The position numbers and the translations under genes are program-made. A stretch of DNA of 64,000 bases from CAJQQY01 sp964352225 (GTDB lineage: Bacteria; Bacteroidota; Bacteroidia; Chitinophagales; Saprospiraceae), in assembly GCA_964352225.1 (NCBI GenBank), contig CAYGRM010000001.1:49254-113253 (forward strand). Direction: 5' to 3'. Position 1 is the first letter of the stretch. Every line of letters begins with the position of its first letter. Positions 16,521-24,446 of this stretch are shown in pieces. The notes beneath the pieces were generated by a model. The model saw only the letters and a list, made by a program, of their open reading frames with translations, was not told where the DNA came from and made no database searches.

Positions 16521-17975
16521 TTAAACCATTATTTCATTAACTAAACCATCATCATCATTCAAACTTTTGAACAATCGCATACGGAATTTCCCTTGTTTGT
16601 TCACTAATGTTTTTGCCATATTATCAATCGCAACCATCGATAAGACTGTTTGAATGTAGGCTTCAATTAAGTCATCTAACCCAATTCCTAATTTATTAAA
16701 ATCACGTCTATCCATTAAAACTAAACGGTTGGTATCGCTATCCCATGTACCATCAGCTTTTTTGATAGATAGGTTTGTCCCGAGCATTTTCCAACTATCG
16801 ACTCCATCTTTTATTTCGTCTAGTAAAGGTTTTTCAGCTCTCCGAGCATAGGTACATAGTGGCTTAATTCCTTCAGCGGTTGAACTTACCATCATGCGAA
16901 TATCAGCTACAAATGTTTGTCCTTTTGAGTTAGGAATGGTTCCAACATGGTATAACCTTCCAGCAGCAGTTGTACTACTCCAACTATAATTACCAATCAA
17001 ACTTTGAACGATAAATCGATCATAATGGAAATCCATTGCCATAAATTTGTCTAACTCTTTTTGATTTACAATGGTAAAAACTCCTTGACCTGCATTGCTG
17101 TAAGGAACTTTTACTACTGCTTGTCCTCCCATTTTTTTGACCCAAATTGGAACCTCGTTTTTACTTACATCCCAAATAGTTTCAGGGGTATTTATTTTTA
17201 ATCCATGTTCAAAAAGTTCCGCATTAAAAATATCATAAGCCTTTGCAGCAACCATTTTATTTCTACCGCCTGCCAAACATGCGATCGTTGGATTCAAAAT
17301 CTTAGTTTTAGTATGAAGGGGCAATCTATTCCATGGCTTTTGTGTCAAATATCGAAATGCCGCTCGAATTGGAATCCACTCTTCCTTTTCGGTTCTTACA
17401 TACATAACTCCATCTCTAAATTCGACTGGAGGATTTTCATCCGTTTCGTAAAATGGTACATAATGAACTGGTTCGTTCATCACATCTGCAATCACTTCTG
17501 CATAACCAGAAACTTCCATTGGGTTTTTATCATATACCACAGCTAATCCACCTTTGACATTTTGTCGAATTCCTTTAAGGTAAGGTTTGAAAGTTCGTTC
17601 GATCATCAAGCGATAACTTCCTTGTTCTTGGTTATCATCAACTAATGGCATTGATTTTTGACCAGAAGGACAGGAGTTATTTTCAATAATGACCATTTGT
17701 CGTTTGCCTCCAGCAGAAGTCACATTCAATAAATCAGCACCTCCCCAAAGGAAATATTTTGCTTTATATTCTAAAATTTCTTTTAATTTTTCTCGATTGA
17801 CGGTTGGGTGCATGTGGCAATATCTCGAAATGATACGCTCTTGACTTAGATTGAGGAAAAAATTAATCATGGGGTGAATAGTTGCATTTAATGCTTTAGG
17901 ATACCAATGACGATGAGCTTCAAATTCACCTGGATTAATAATGGTTGATTTCAATAAAGTTTTAATGGAAGTCAC
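16521..17975 (-). CDS. ATP-grasp-like protein, probable amide ligase
   Basis: 484 residues, cytoplasmic. Visible elements: YFLWGGADLLNVTSAGG and MVIIENNSCPSGQKSMPL in the N-terminal third, and in the second half AVVKVPYSNAGQGVFTI, which looks like the ATP-grasp Lys plus Gly-rich loop, then FIVQSLIGNYSWSSTTAAGR and VADIRMMVSS. I cannot name the subfamily. First gene of a three-gene operon; 20 bases separate it from the RimK-like gene. A TACCTTTG -7-like element lies at 18075-18082 (minus strand), 100 bases upstream. Likely catalyses one ligation step in the same pathway. Confidence 0.65.
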   Translation of the reverse strand: MTSIKTLLKSTIINPGEFEAHRHWYPKALNATIHPMINFFLNLSQERIISRYCHMHPTVNREKLKEILEYKAKYFLWGGADLLNVTSAGGKRQMVIIENNSCPSGQKSMPLVDDNQEQGSYRLMIERTFKPYLKGIRQNVKGGLAVVYDKNPMEVSGYAEVIADVMNEPVHYVPFYETDENPPVEFRDGVMYVRTEKEEWIPIRAAFRYLTQKPWNRLPLHTKTKILNPTIACLAGGRNKMVAAKAYDIFNAELFEHGLKINTPETIWDVSKNEVPIWVKKMGGQAVVKVPYSNAGQGVFTIVNQKELDKFMAMDFHYDRFIVQSLIGNYSWSSTTAAGRLYHVGTIPNSKGQTFVADIRMMVSSTAEGIKPLCTYARRAEKPLLDEIKDGVDSWKMLGTNLSIKKADGTWDSDTNRLVLMDRRDFNKLGIGLDDLIEAYIQTVLSMVAIDNMAKTLVNKQGKFRMRLFKSLNDDDGLVNEIMV

Positions 17976-18074
17976 TTTGATCTAATTTTTAGAGCATCTC
18001 CTTAGATGCCAATTTTAATTAATAAGGGAGGAGTTAAATAATTTTTCCCACTCAATTCTGATTCAAAACTGGCG

Positions 18075-18082
18075 CAAAGGTA
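18075..18082 (-). promoter_or_regulatory. Possible -7 element of the ATP-grasp operon
   Basis: TACCTTTG on the minus strand fits TAnnTTTG, 100 bases before the ATG at 17975. A direct repeat AAATCTGTAGA (18090-18100 and 18101-18111) stands where the -33 region would be; no TTTG is seen there. Confidence 0.4.
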
Positions 18083-18229
18083 AAAGAAAAAATCTGTAGA
18101 AAATCTGTAGAATAATTATTTGAATAATTTATTTACAATATAAATAAAAGAATCCTAGGTAATAAATCCTAGGTAGATTATTACATGATGAGATTCTCTT
18201 AAAACTAAAGGAAAAGACCTGATAAAAAC

Positions 18230-18418
18230 TTATTCTTCTTCTTCTTCTTTCAAATAGAATAATAAATCTTCCATTTCCCCTTCATCTTCTTCATCCAACC
18301 AAGCGTCAGACTTTCGATATTTCATTTTTTCTTTCTTTTTGATTGGTTTAAGAGGTCGATCCTCTTCTTTTTGAAATGAAATATTTTTTTTCTTTTTGGG
18401 AATATCTTTCCTACTCAT
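18230..18418 (-). CDS. Small charged protein, unknown
   Basis: 62 residues, highly charged: basic N-terminal half (KKKKNISFQKEEDR, KPIKKKEKMKYRKS) and acidic C-terminal half ending in EEEEE. No known family, no signal peptide or membrane segment. Reading frame is intact and alone in its intergenic region, ATG start. Could be a small ribosome- or nucleic-acid-associated protein, or a spurious frame. Confidence 0.45.
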   Translation of the reverse strand: MSRKDIPKKKKNISFQKEEDRPLKPIKKKEKMKYRKSDAWLDEEDEGEMEDLLFYLKEEEEE

Positions 18419-18451
18419 AATTAAAACTTTTTACTACAAATAAAAAAGTTG

Positions 18452-18496
18452 AATCTGAATTAATTCTGAATTTTGAATTCAGAATTAATTCAGATT
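18452..18496. repeat. Perfect 21-bp hairpin between divergent genes
   Basis: AATCTGAATTAATTCTGAATT (18452-18472) written as two halves AATCTGAATTA and ATTCTGAATT, loop TTG (18473-18475), complement at 18476-18496. No T-run on either side, so not a standard terminator. It sits in the shared upstream region of the small charged protein and the DksA-like gene. Confidence 0.65.
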
Positions 18497-18570
18497 TTGG
18501 ATGTACGTTTGTTTGGGGTATAAAATTCTAGAAAAATTCTATTTTTCACCAAGTATTAAAAAATCCTACC

Positions 18571-18610
18571 TTGCTGAACGATGCTTTGATTCCGTTCGGC
18601 AATTTTTTTT
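18571..18610 (+). terminator. Terminator just upstream of the DksA-like start codon
   Basis: Stem TTGCTGAACG (18571-18580) with CGTTCGGCAA (18593-18602), followed by eight T residues. No plus-strand gene precedes it. It therefore terminates either an unrecognised short RNA or the leader of the next gene (attenuator), whose ATG is at 18631. Confidence 0.7.
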
Positions 18611-18630
18611 TAACAAAAAAAAATGAATTG

Positions 18631-19215
18631 ATGATTTCGCCAAACAACTCAGTTAATCGATATTCCAACGAGGAATTGGAAGAGTTTAAAGACCTAATTA
18701 TTGCTAAAAAAACCAAGTCCGAACAACAGCTTAATATCCTCATCCAACAAATTGAAAATATCAACGAAAATATGGGTAGCGATACCGACTTGATGGACGA
18801 ATCAAGTAGTACAAGCGACTTGACTATGCTACAAACTATGGCCAATAGACAACGAACTCATATCAACGATTTGGAAAAAGCCTTGCTTCGAATTAGACAT
18901 AAAACATATGGTATTTGTATCATCACAGGTGAACTAATTGACAAAAGAAGGTTGATGGCGGTGTTGACTACAACCAAAAGTTTAGCGGCTAAAAATGAAT
19001 CGAATACTCCTAGCCCAACAAGACCTATGCGAAAACCACTCACCTCTAAAAATGCACCAAAATCTTTTTCGAGAGTTATTAAAAAGAGTTCAACTTCTAC
19101 TACTCCAAAATCTCATGAAAATTTTGATGATGAGGATGAAGATTTCGACGATGATTTTGATGGAACAGATGTAAGCATAGATCTTAATCTAAGTCCAGAT
19201 ATGGACTTAGATTAA
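18631..19215 (+). CDS. TraR/DksA-family protein with acidic tail, zinc site lost
   Basis: 194 residues from ATG 18631. A longer frame from 18571 runs through a terminator hairpin and is rejected. Coiled-coil hairpin at about 10-75, then HKTYGICIITGELIDKRRLMAV, the DksA/TraR C-terminal signature (YGxCxxTGxxIxxxRL) in which only one of the four zinc Cys remains, as usual in Bacteroidota. The C-terminal third is Ser/Thr/Pro-rich and then very acidic (DDEDEDFDDDFDG). DksA-type proteins bind the RNA polymerase secondary channel; activity here is inferred. Confidence 0.75.
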   Translation: MISPNNSVNRYSNEELEEFKDLIIAKKTKSEQQLNILIQQIENINENMGSDTDLMDESSSTSDLTMLQTMANRQRTHINDLEKALLRIRHKTYGICIITGELIDKRRLMAVLTTTKSLAAKNESNTPSPTRPMRKPLTSKNAPKSFSRVIKKSSTSTTPKSHENFDDEDEDFDDDFDGTDVSIDLNLSPDMDLD

Positions 19216-19228
19216 GTTTATTTTTTTA

Positions 19229-19390
19229 TAAGTTCTAAGTCATAATTATTTCACAGTTATTTCGAGATTATTAATTCCTCCTTCTTCGTTAAAAAGCCTC
19301 GCCGATGCTAGGCATCGCCTACGTTTTTTGCCTCAAAGGAGAAAGTAATAATCTCGAAATAACTTATGAATAATTATGACTTAGAACTTA
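19229..19390. repeat. 162-bp almost fully palindromic element
   Basis: Outer perfect arms 22 bp (19229-19250 / 19369-19390, start TAAGTTCTAAGTC) and inner perfect arms 18 bp (19256-19273 / 19346-19363, GTTATTTCGAGATTATTA). The centre has a GATGCTAGGCATC palindrome (19304-19316). Together this folds into one long hairpin. No ORF. Like the elements at 2392, 6038 and 10145 it looks like a MITE or REP-type insertion. Confidence 0.7.
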
Positions 19391-19398
19391 AAAAAAAA

Positions 19399-19437
19399 GA
19401 AGGAGAGTTAAATTAAAAAATTAGCTCTCCTTTTTTT
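19399..19437 (+). terminator. Terminator after the DksA-like gene
   Basis: AGGAGAG (19401-19407) with CTCTCCT (19425-19431) and a T-run. Placed after the palindromic element, 186 bases past the stop codon and just before the response regulator. Confidence 0.75.
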
Positions 19438-19472
19438 AGGAAAAAGTCGAAGGGTATTTTAGTTTTACTTTT

Positions 19473-20150
19473 ATGAAAATACTTATCGTCGAGGATGAGC
19501 AAGACTTATTGGATCTTATTCTCCGTTATCTTAAACGGGAAGGATACATTTGTGAAGTTGGTATAGACTTTCAGGAAGGATACAAAAAAATCAATAATTA
19601 CGAATACGACTGTGTCATCATTGATTTGAATTTACCCGGTGGAAATGGATTGAATTTAGTGAAAATTCTTCGTGAGGATAATGCCAATACGGGCATCGTA
19701 ATTATTTCCGCACGCAACAAAATTGAAGATCGAGTGGAAGGACTCGACATTGGTGCTGATGATTACTTGACAAAACCATTCAACCTTTCAGAGCTCAACG
19801 CTCGGGTAAAAGCTGTTCTTCGAAGGAAGACTAATCAAATGAGTAATGTCATTTCTTTCGAAAATTTGACGATCAACCTGGATGAAAGAACAGTTATTGC
19901 CAACGGTAATGTGCTTCAGCTAACTAAAAAAGAATATGCAATTTTGATTTATTTAGTGAGAAACAAAAATCGAGTTGTCACTAAAGATAGTATCGCAGAA
20001 CACCTTTGGGGAGATTATATGGATGATGCCGCATCCTTTGATTTCATTTACGCGCATGTCAAAAATTTAAGAAAAAAATTGGCGCAAAATGAGTGTGGTG
20101 ATTTTCTAAAAACCATTTATGGAATCGGTTATAAATTTCAAGCAAATTGA
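19473..20150 (+). CDS. OmpR-family response regulator
   Basis: 225 residues. Receiver domain 1-120 with acidic pair (VEDEQD), phospho-acceptor in CVIIDLNLPGGNG, Ser in IVIISAR and TKPF Lys. C-terminal winged helix (about 128-225) with YLVRNKNRVVTKDSIAEHLWG and KTIYGIGYKF is typical Trans_reg_C. Encoded with its sensor kinase: the kinase start overlaps the stop codon. DNA target and signal unknown. Confidence 0.93.
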   Translation: MKILIVEDEQDLLDLILRYLKREGYICEVGIDFQEGYKKINNYEYDCVIIDLNLPGGNGLNLVKILREDNANTGIVIISARNKIEDRVEGLDIGADDYLTKPFNLSELNARVKAVLRRKTNQMSNVISFENLTINLDERTVIANGNVLQLTKKEYAILIYLVRNKNRVVTKDSIAEHLWGDYMDDAASFDFIYAHVKNLRKKLAQNECGDFLKTIYGIGYKFQAN

Positions 20151-21109
20151 AGCATCTCAGGTATTTTTATGCTTTTCCAATCATCCTCGCCAGCCTCGTT
20201 GGAGTTATCCTAGTTTACTTCCTACTCCCAGAAGATTACTTTGCAAAAGCATTGTTATGTATTGCTATCCCATTAATTGTTTTGGGTATTGGATTTAGGA
20301 TAATTACTTTTCAACAGATTCGAAAAATCAGAAATCAGCTTTATCAAATCATCCAAACACTCGAAGAATTCGATTTGGACGAGCCTACTAAAGTTAAATT
20401 TGAAAAATCTCCTTTTCCCATCTTTAATGAATTAAATGAATACTTAGTAGAGTTGATTAATCGAGTAAGATCCAATTACATTGCCAACAAACAATTCACC
20501 CAAAATGCTTCTCATGAATTACAAACTCCTCTGGCAATTATCAAAGGTTACATAGAAATTTTATTGCAATCACCTCGCCTTGGGGAAAAAGATATTGAAT
20601 CATTAGCAATTATTCTGCAAAACACGAATCGACTATCTAAATTAAATGCCGCCTTAATTTTATTATCAAAAATTGAAAATCAACGCTTTGGAGAATCCGA
20701 ATTAGTTAGCTTTAAAGTCGTTCTCAATGATATCTTAAAAAACTTCAAAGATTTAATTGAGATTCAAGAATTAGATATTTCAATAAATATTCATGAGGAT
20801 TTCGAAGTGGAAATGAGCTCAATATTAGCTGAGATTTTAATTGCTAATTTGGTTCAAAATGCTATTCGCCACAATGAAAGTAATTTTATTACCATAGAAA
20901 TTGGGAAATCTTTTTTCAAAATTTCTAACCTTGGAAAAGAACTTACCATTTCTACAAAATCTCTTTTTAAAAGATTTAAAAGACAATCTGACAAAGAAGA
21001 GAGTTTAGGTTTGGGGCTATCAATTGTGAAGCGAATATGTGAGCAAAATGACCTGAATTTAAAATATAATCATGACCATGGAAGGCATACTATCTCGATC
21101 TCACAGTAA
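20147..21109 (+). CDS. Sensor histidine kinase paired with the OmpR regulator
   Basis: 320 residues. Start is TTG 20147, which overlaps the TGA of the response regulator (TTGA), consistent with translational coupling. Two membrane helices at about 6-45 with almost no periplasmic loop, then a linker, HisKA with ASHELQTPLAIIKGYIEIL (phospho-His), and HATPase_c with NLVQNAIRHNESN (N box) and GLGLSIVKRICEQ (G box). The lack of a sensory loop suggests sensing within the membrane or through a partner protein. Confidence 0.9.
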   Translation: MKHLRYFYAFPIILASLVGVILVYFLLPEDYFAKALLCIAIPLIVLGIGFRIITFQQIRKIRNQLYQIIQTLEEFDLDEPTKVKFEKSPFPIFNELNEYLVELINRVRSNYIANKQFTQNASHELQTPLAIIKGYIEILLQSPRLGEKDIESLAIILQNTNRLSKLNAALILLSKIENQRFGESELVSFKVVLNDILKNFKDLIEIQELDISINIHEDFEVEMSSILAEILIANLVQNAIRHNESNFITIEIGKSFFKISNLGKELTISTKSLFKRFKRQSDKEESLGLGLSIVKRICEQNDLNLKYNHDHGRHTISISQ

Positions 21110-21214
21110 TTTTTTTCAAAAAAAAATCCCCTATCCAAATTCTTATCATTCTTTTCTACTTCGATTATTTGTTTAACTTTATCACTTGAATTTTAAAGTT
21201 AAAACCTAATTAAA

Positions 21215-22225
21215 ATGTTGAACCGATTTAGTCCACTTTTTCTTGTTTTAATCATCTTTTTACTCGGATGTAATGGTTGTACCTCTGATCCCAAACCAGA
21301 GACTCCAAAGGTTACTCCTCCTCCTTCAACAACAAAATCAGTAGACATTCCTAAGTTTAATCGAGACTCTGCTTATCTTTTTATAAAAAAACAAGTTGAC
21401 TTTGGGCCACGAGTTCCGAATACCAAAGAGCATACTGCTACTAAAAATTGGTATGTCCAAAAATTCAAATCCTACGGAGCAGAAGTCATCGAACAAAATT
21501 TCCAAGTCAGGTCTTTCCAAAATAAAATGCTCAATTCAACAAATGTCATCGCTCAGTTCAATCCCGAAAATTCACATCGAGTTGTTCTTGCAGCACATTG
21601 GGACACTCGACATATCGGGGACCAAGATGCGGATGAAGAAAAACGAAAAGAAGCAATTCTTGGAGCTGATGATGGAGCAAGTGGTGTAGGAATATTGATT
21701 GAAATTGCTCGGCAAATTAGCCTCCATAAAATTGACCTAGGAGTCGATATCGTTTTATTCGATGCAGAAGATCAAGGTTTGAATGGAGGCAAAGAAACAG
21801 ACTGGTGTCTCGGTTCTCAGCATTGGGCAAGGAATTTACATCGATCACCTTACAACCCCAAGTTTGGAATCTTACTCGACATGGTTGGATCAAGAAATGC
21901 TCGTTTCACTAAGGAAGAAATATCCATGACCTATGCCCCCCAGGTGATGAACAAGGTTTGGAAAATCGCGCAAGAAAGAGGTTATGGGAATTTTTTCGTT
22001 GACCAAACATCTGGCCCTATAGTAGACGACCATAAATTTGTCAACGAAATTGCCAATATCCCAATGATTGATATTATCAATCGTCCAGTTGGGTCTCGAT
22101 CTGGTTTTGGAAGTTATTGGCACACTCATGATGATAACATGAATGTTATTGATAAAAAAACTTTGCGAGCAGTTGGGCAAACCGTTTTAGCAGTAATTTA
22201 TAAAGAAGCCGCAGGAGTTTTTTAA
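21215..22225 (+). CDS. M28 metallopeptidase-fold glutaminyl-peptide cyclotransferase, lipoprotein
   Basis: 336 residues. Lipoprotein signal MLNRFSPLFLVLIIFLLGC (lipid Cys19), then a Pro/Thr-rich linker. Zinc site: AAHWDTR, GADDGASG, FDAEDQG and WHTHDDN; the WCLGSQHWA segment and single-zinc pattern are those of type II glutaminyl cyclases (as in Porphyromonas and mammals) rather than aminopeptidases. Such enzymes convert N-terminal Gln to pyroglutamate on exported proteins, which is common in Bacteroidota because many signal peptidase I sites leave Gln at position 1. Acts in the periplasm. Confidence 0.87.
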   Translation: MLNRFSPLFLVLIIFLLGCNGCTSDPKPETPKVTPPPSTTKSVDIPKFNRDSAYLFIKKQVDFGPRVPNTKEHTATKNWYVQKFKSYGAEVIEQNFQVRSFQNKMLNSTNVIAQFNPENSHRVVLAAHWDTRHIGDQDADEEKRKEAILGADDGASGVGILIEIARQISLHKIDLGVDIVLFDAEDQGLNGGKETDWCLGSQHWARNLHRSPYNPKFGILLDMVGSRNARFTKEEISMTYAPQVMNKVWKIAQERGYGNFFVDQTSGPIVDDHKFVNEIANIPMIDIINRPVGSRSGFGSYWHTHDDNMNVIDKKTLRAVGQTVLAVIYKEAAGVF

Positions 22226-22270
22226 AAATAAAAACGCTTACATTTTTTAATACTAATCAATCATACTATT

Positions 22271-23725
22271 ATGAGTCCAGATAAATACATCAAAAATTAC
22301 ATCAACGGTGCACTCGTCCCTGCTGTATCAGGCGAGTATTTTGATAATTATAATCCAGCGATTGGCCAAGTTTATTCTCACATTCCTGACTCTGACGAAC
22401 AAGATGTACAGCAAGCATTGGAAGCAGCAGAGCGTGCTTTGCCTGAATGGAAAAGAATGGGACCTGCCAAACGATTCAGAATTCTCACTCGTATCGCAGA
22501 TATCATCGAGCAAAATTTAGATGAATTTGCCAAAGCGGAAAGTATTGATTCAGGAAAACCATTTGCCATGGCTCGAAGTGTAGACATTCCTCGAGCACAT
22601 CAAAATATTAGATTTTTTGCCACAGCGCTTTTACATTTTTCATCAGAGTCTCACTCGATGCCTAACGAAGCCATCAATTATACTTTGCGACAACCGATCG
22701 GCGTGGTTGGGTGTATTTCTCCTTGGAATTTACCTTTATATCTATTTACTTGGAAAATAGCTCCTGCTCTTGCAACTGGAAATTGTGTAATTGGCAAACC
22801 ATCAGAAATGACTCCAATGACTGCCTACATGTTGTCCAAAGCATGTATTGAAGCAGGACTTCCTGAAGGTGTTTTAAATATCGTTCATGGCTTCGGAGCT
22901 AAGACAGGTCAAGCCATGGTAGAGCATCCTCGCATCAAAGCAATTTCCTTTACCGGTGGAACTGAAACAGGCAAAAAGATCATCTCCACCGCTGGTCCAA
23001 TGTTTAAAAAATTATCATTAGAACTAGGTGGAAAAAATCCAAATATCATTTTCGCAGATTGTGATTTTGATGAAATGATGATGACCACCTTACGATCTTC
23101 CTTTTCTAATAATGGACAAATATGTTTATGTGGATCTCGTATTTATGTTGAGCGAGAGATCTACGAAAAATTTCGAGATGAACTCGTCAAACGTACTCAA
23201 TTCCTAAAAGTGGGTGACCCATTTTCCACGGTGACAGATTTGGGAGCATTAGTTTCCAAAGCTCATATGGAAAAAGTAATGAGTTACCTTACTCTGGCAG
23301 AAGTGGAAGGAGGAACTATTCTTTGTGGTGGTACACCTGTCAAAATGAAAGGAGAGAATGAGCACGGTTATTTTCTTCGCCCCGCGGTCATCGAAGGTTT
23401 GAGCCAAAACTGCCGAACCATCCAAGAAGAGATCTTTGGCCCAGTCGTGACGATCACTCCTTTTGATACAGAAGAAGAAGTTTTAGGTTTTGCCAACGGA
23501 ACGAAATATGGCTTATCGGCAACCGTCTGGACTAAAGATATTTCGAAAGCCAATCGAATGGCTGAAAATTTAGACGCTGGAATTGTTTGGGTAAATTGTT
23601 GGATGGTTCGGGATTTACGAACACCTTTTGGTGGAGTAAAAAATTCAGGCGTTGGTCGAGAAGGTGGTTTAGAAGCTATGAAATTTTTTACAGAACCTAA
23701 AAATGTATGCATTAAATACGCTTAA
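22271..23725 (+). CDS. Aldehyde dehydrogenase (2-aminomuconic semialdehyde dehydrogenase-like)
   Basis: 484 residues. NAD(P)-binding and catalytic elements: SPWNLPLYLFTWKIAPAL, FTGGTETGKKI, the general base in LELGGKNPN and the nucleophile in NNGQICLCGSR (around residue 285). The C-terminal WMVRDLRTPFGGVKNSG resembles the ALDH8/AMSDH group, which oxidises 2-aminomuconate or hydroxymuconate semialdehydes in tryptophan or aromatic breakdown. No other pathway gene is adjacent, so the substrate remains a guess. ATG 22271; 45 bases after the cyclotransferase, maybe co-transcribed. Confidence 0.88.
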   Translation: MSPDKYIKNYINGALVPAVSGEYFDNYNPAIGQVYSHIPDSDEQDVQQALEAAERALPEWKRMGPAKRFRILTRIADIIEQNLDEFAKAESIDSGKPFAMARSVDIPRAHQNIRFFATALLHFSSESHSMPNEAINYTLRQPIGVVGCISPWNLPLYLFTWKIAPALATGNCVIGKPSEMTPMTAYMLSKACIEAGLPEGVLNIVHGFGAKTGQAMVEHPRIKAISFTGGTETGKKIISTAGPMFKKLSLELGGKNPNIIFADCDFDEMMMTTLRSSFSNNGQICLCGSRIYVEREIYEKFRDELVKRTQFLKVGDPFSTVTDLGALVSKAHMEKVMSYLTLAEVEGGTILCGGTPVKMKGENEHGYFLRPAVIEGLSQNCRTIQEEIFGPVVTITPFDTEEEVLGFANGTKYGLSATVWTKDISKANRMAENLDAGIVWVNCWMVRDLRTPFGGVKNSGVGREGGLEAMKFFTEPKNVCIKYA

Positions 23726-24446
23726 TTTTCCAAAGAAAATATTCATTGGTATCCCGAGGAATACATCCTTCTCTAGAAGAGGATGTTTAGAGGTCTTTCG
23801 TAAAATTCAATTTGAATAGGGCTGATATCCATGAGAAGAATTATTTTTCCAGAATAGGCCATACAAAAAAGATAAACGTCACAAATAGTTATAAAATGAA
23901 ATTTTCTACGTAACTATTTTTATTAAATTAATCCATTATCAAAAAAGCTTTAACCAAGTTGTTTACTGATTTAGTCAAAAAAGATTAATAAAATATATTA
24001 AAATTCAATTTTATTGATTTAAACTCACTTATTAAGATAATTTATAAAATATGGCACAATCCATGTCTTATATTTAGAAGAAAAAAATACTACACACTAC
24101 CTAGCCTTCCCCCATCCCTATAAAAAATAATTTAAGTTTTAATTTAACTAACCACATCTATTTTCATTCTTAAAGGAATATCATATTGATATTTGACTAA
24201 GTTCCTTACTATTTAGTCTGATCATATCTCTATGTACCCAAGCCGTAAAGCTTTCCTTTCAAGAAATCGAAAATATACATTCATCATTTTTTTAACAATT
24301 TTTAATTTTAATAGAATCAGAAGGTTCTATTAATTAGGATTATTATTCTGACTATCAGTTTAATAATATCTCAAAAGTGATGCACCTGTATATTTTAATC
24401 TCCCCCTTCTATGAGTTAATTAAATAACACCGCAATTATTTTTGAT
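23726..24446. other. 721-bp AT-rich intergenic region
   Basis: No ORF and no RNA family recognised. A short imperfect hairpin (ACATCCT...AGGATGT, 23761-23788) without a T-run follows the aldehyde dehydrogenase. The remainder is very AT-rich and must contain the promoter of the hybrid kinase. Unusually long for this compact window. Confidence 0.4.
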
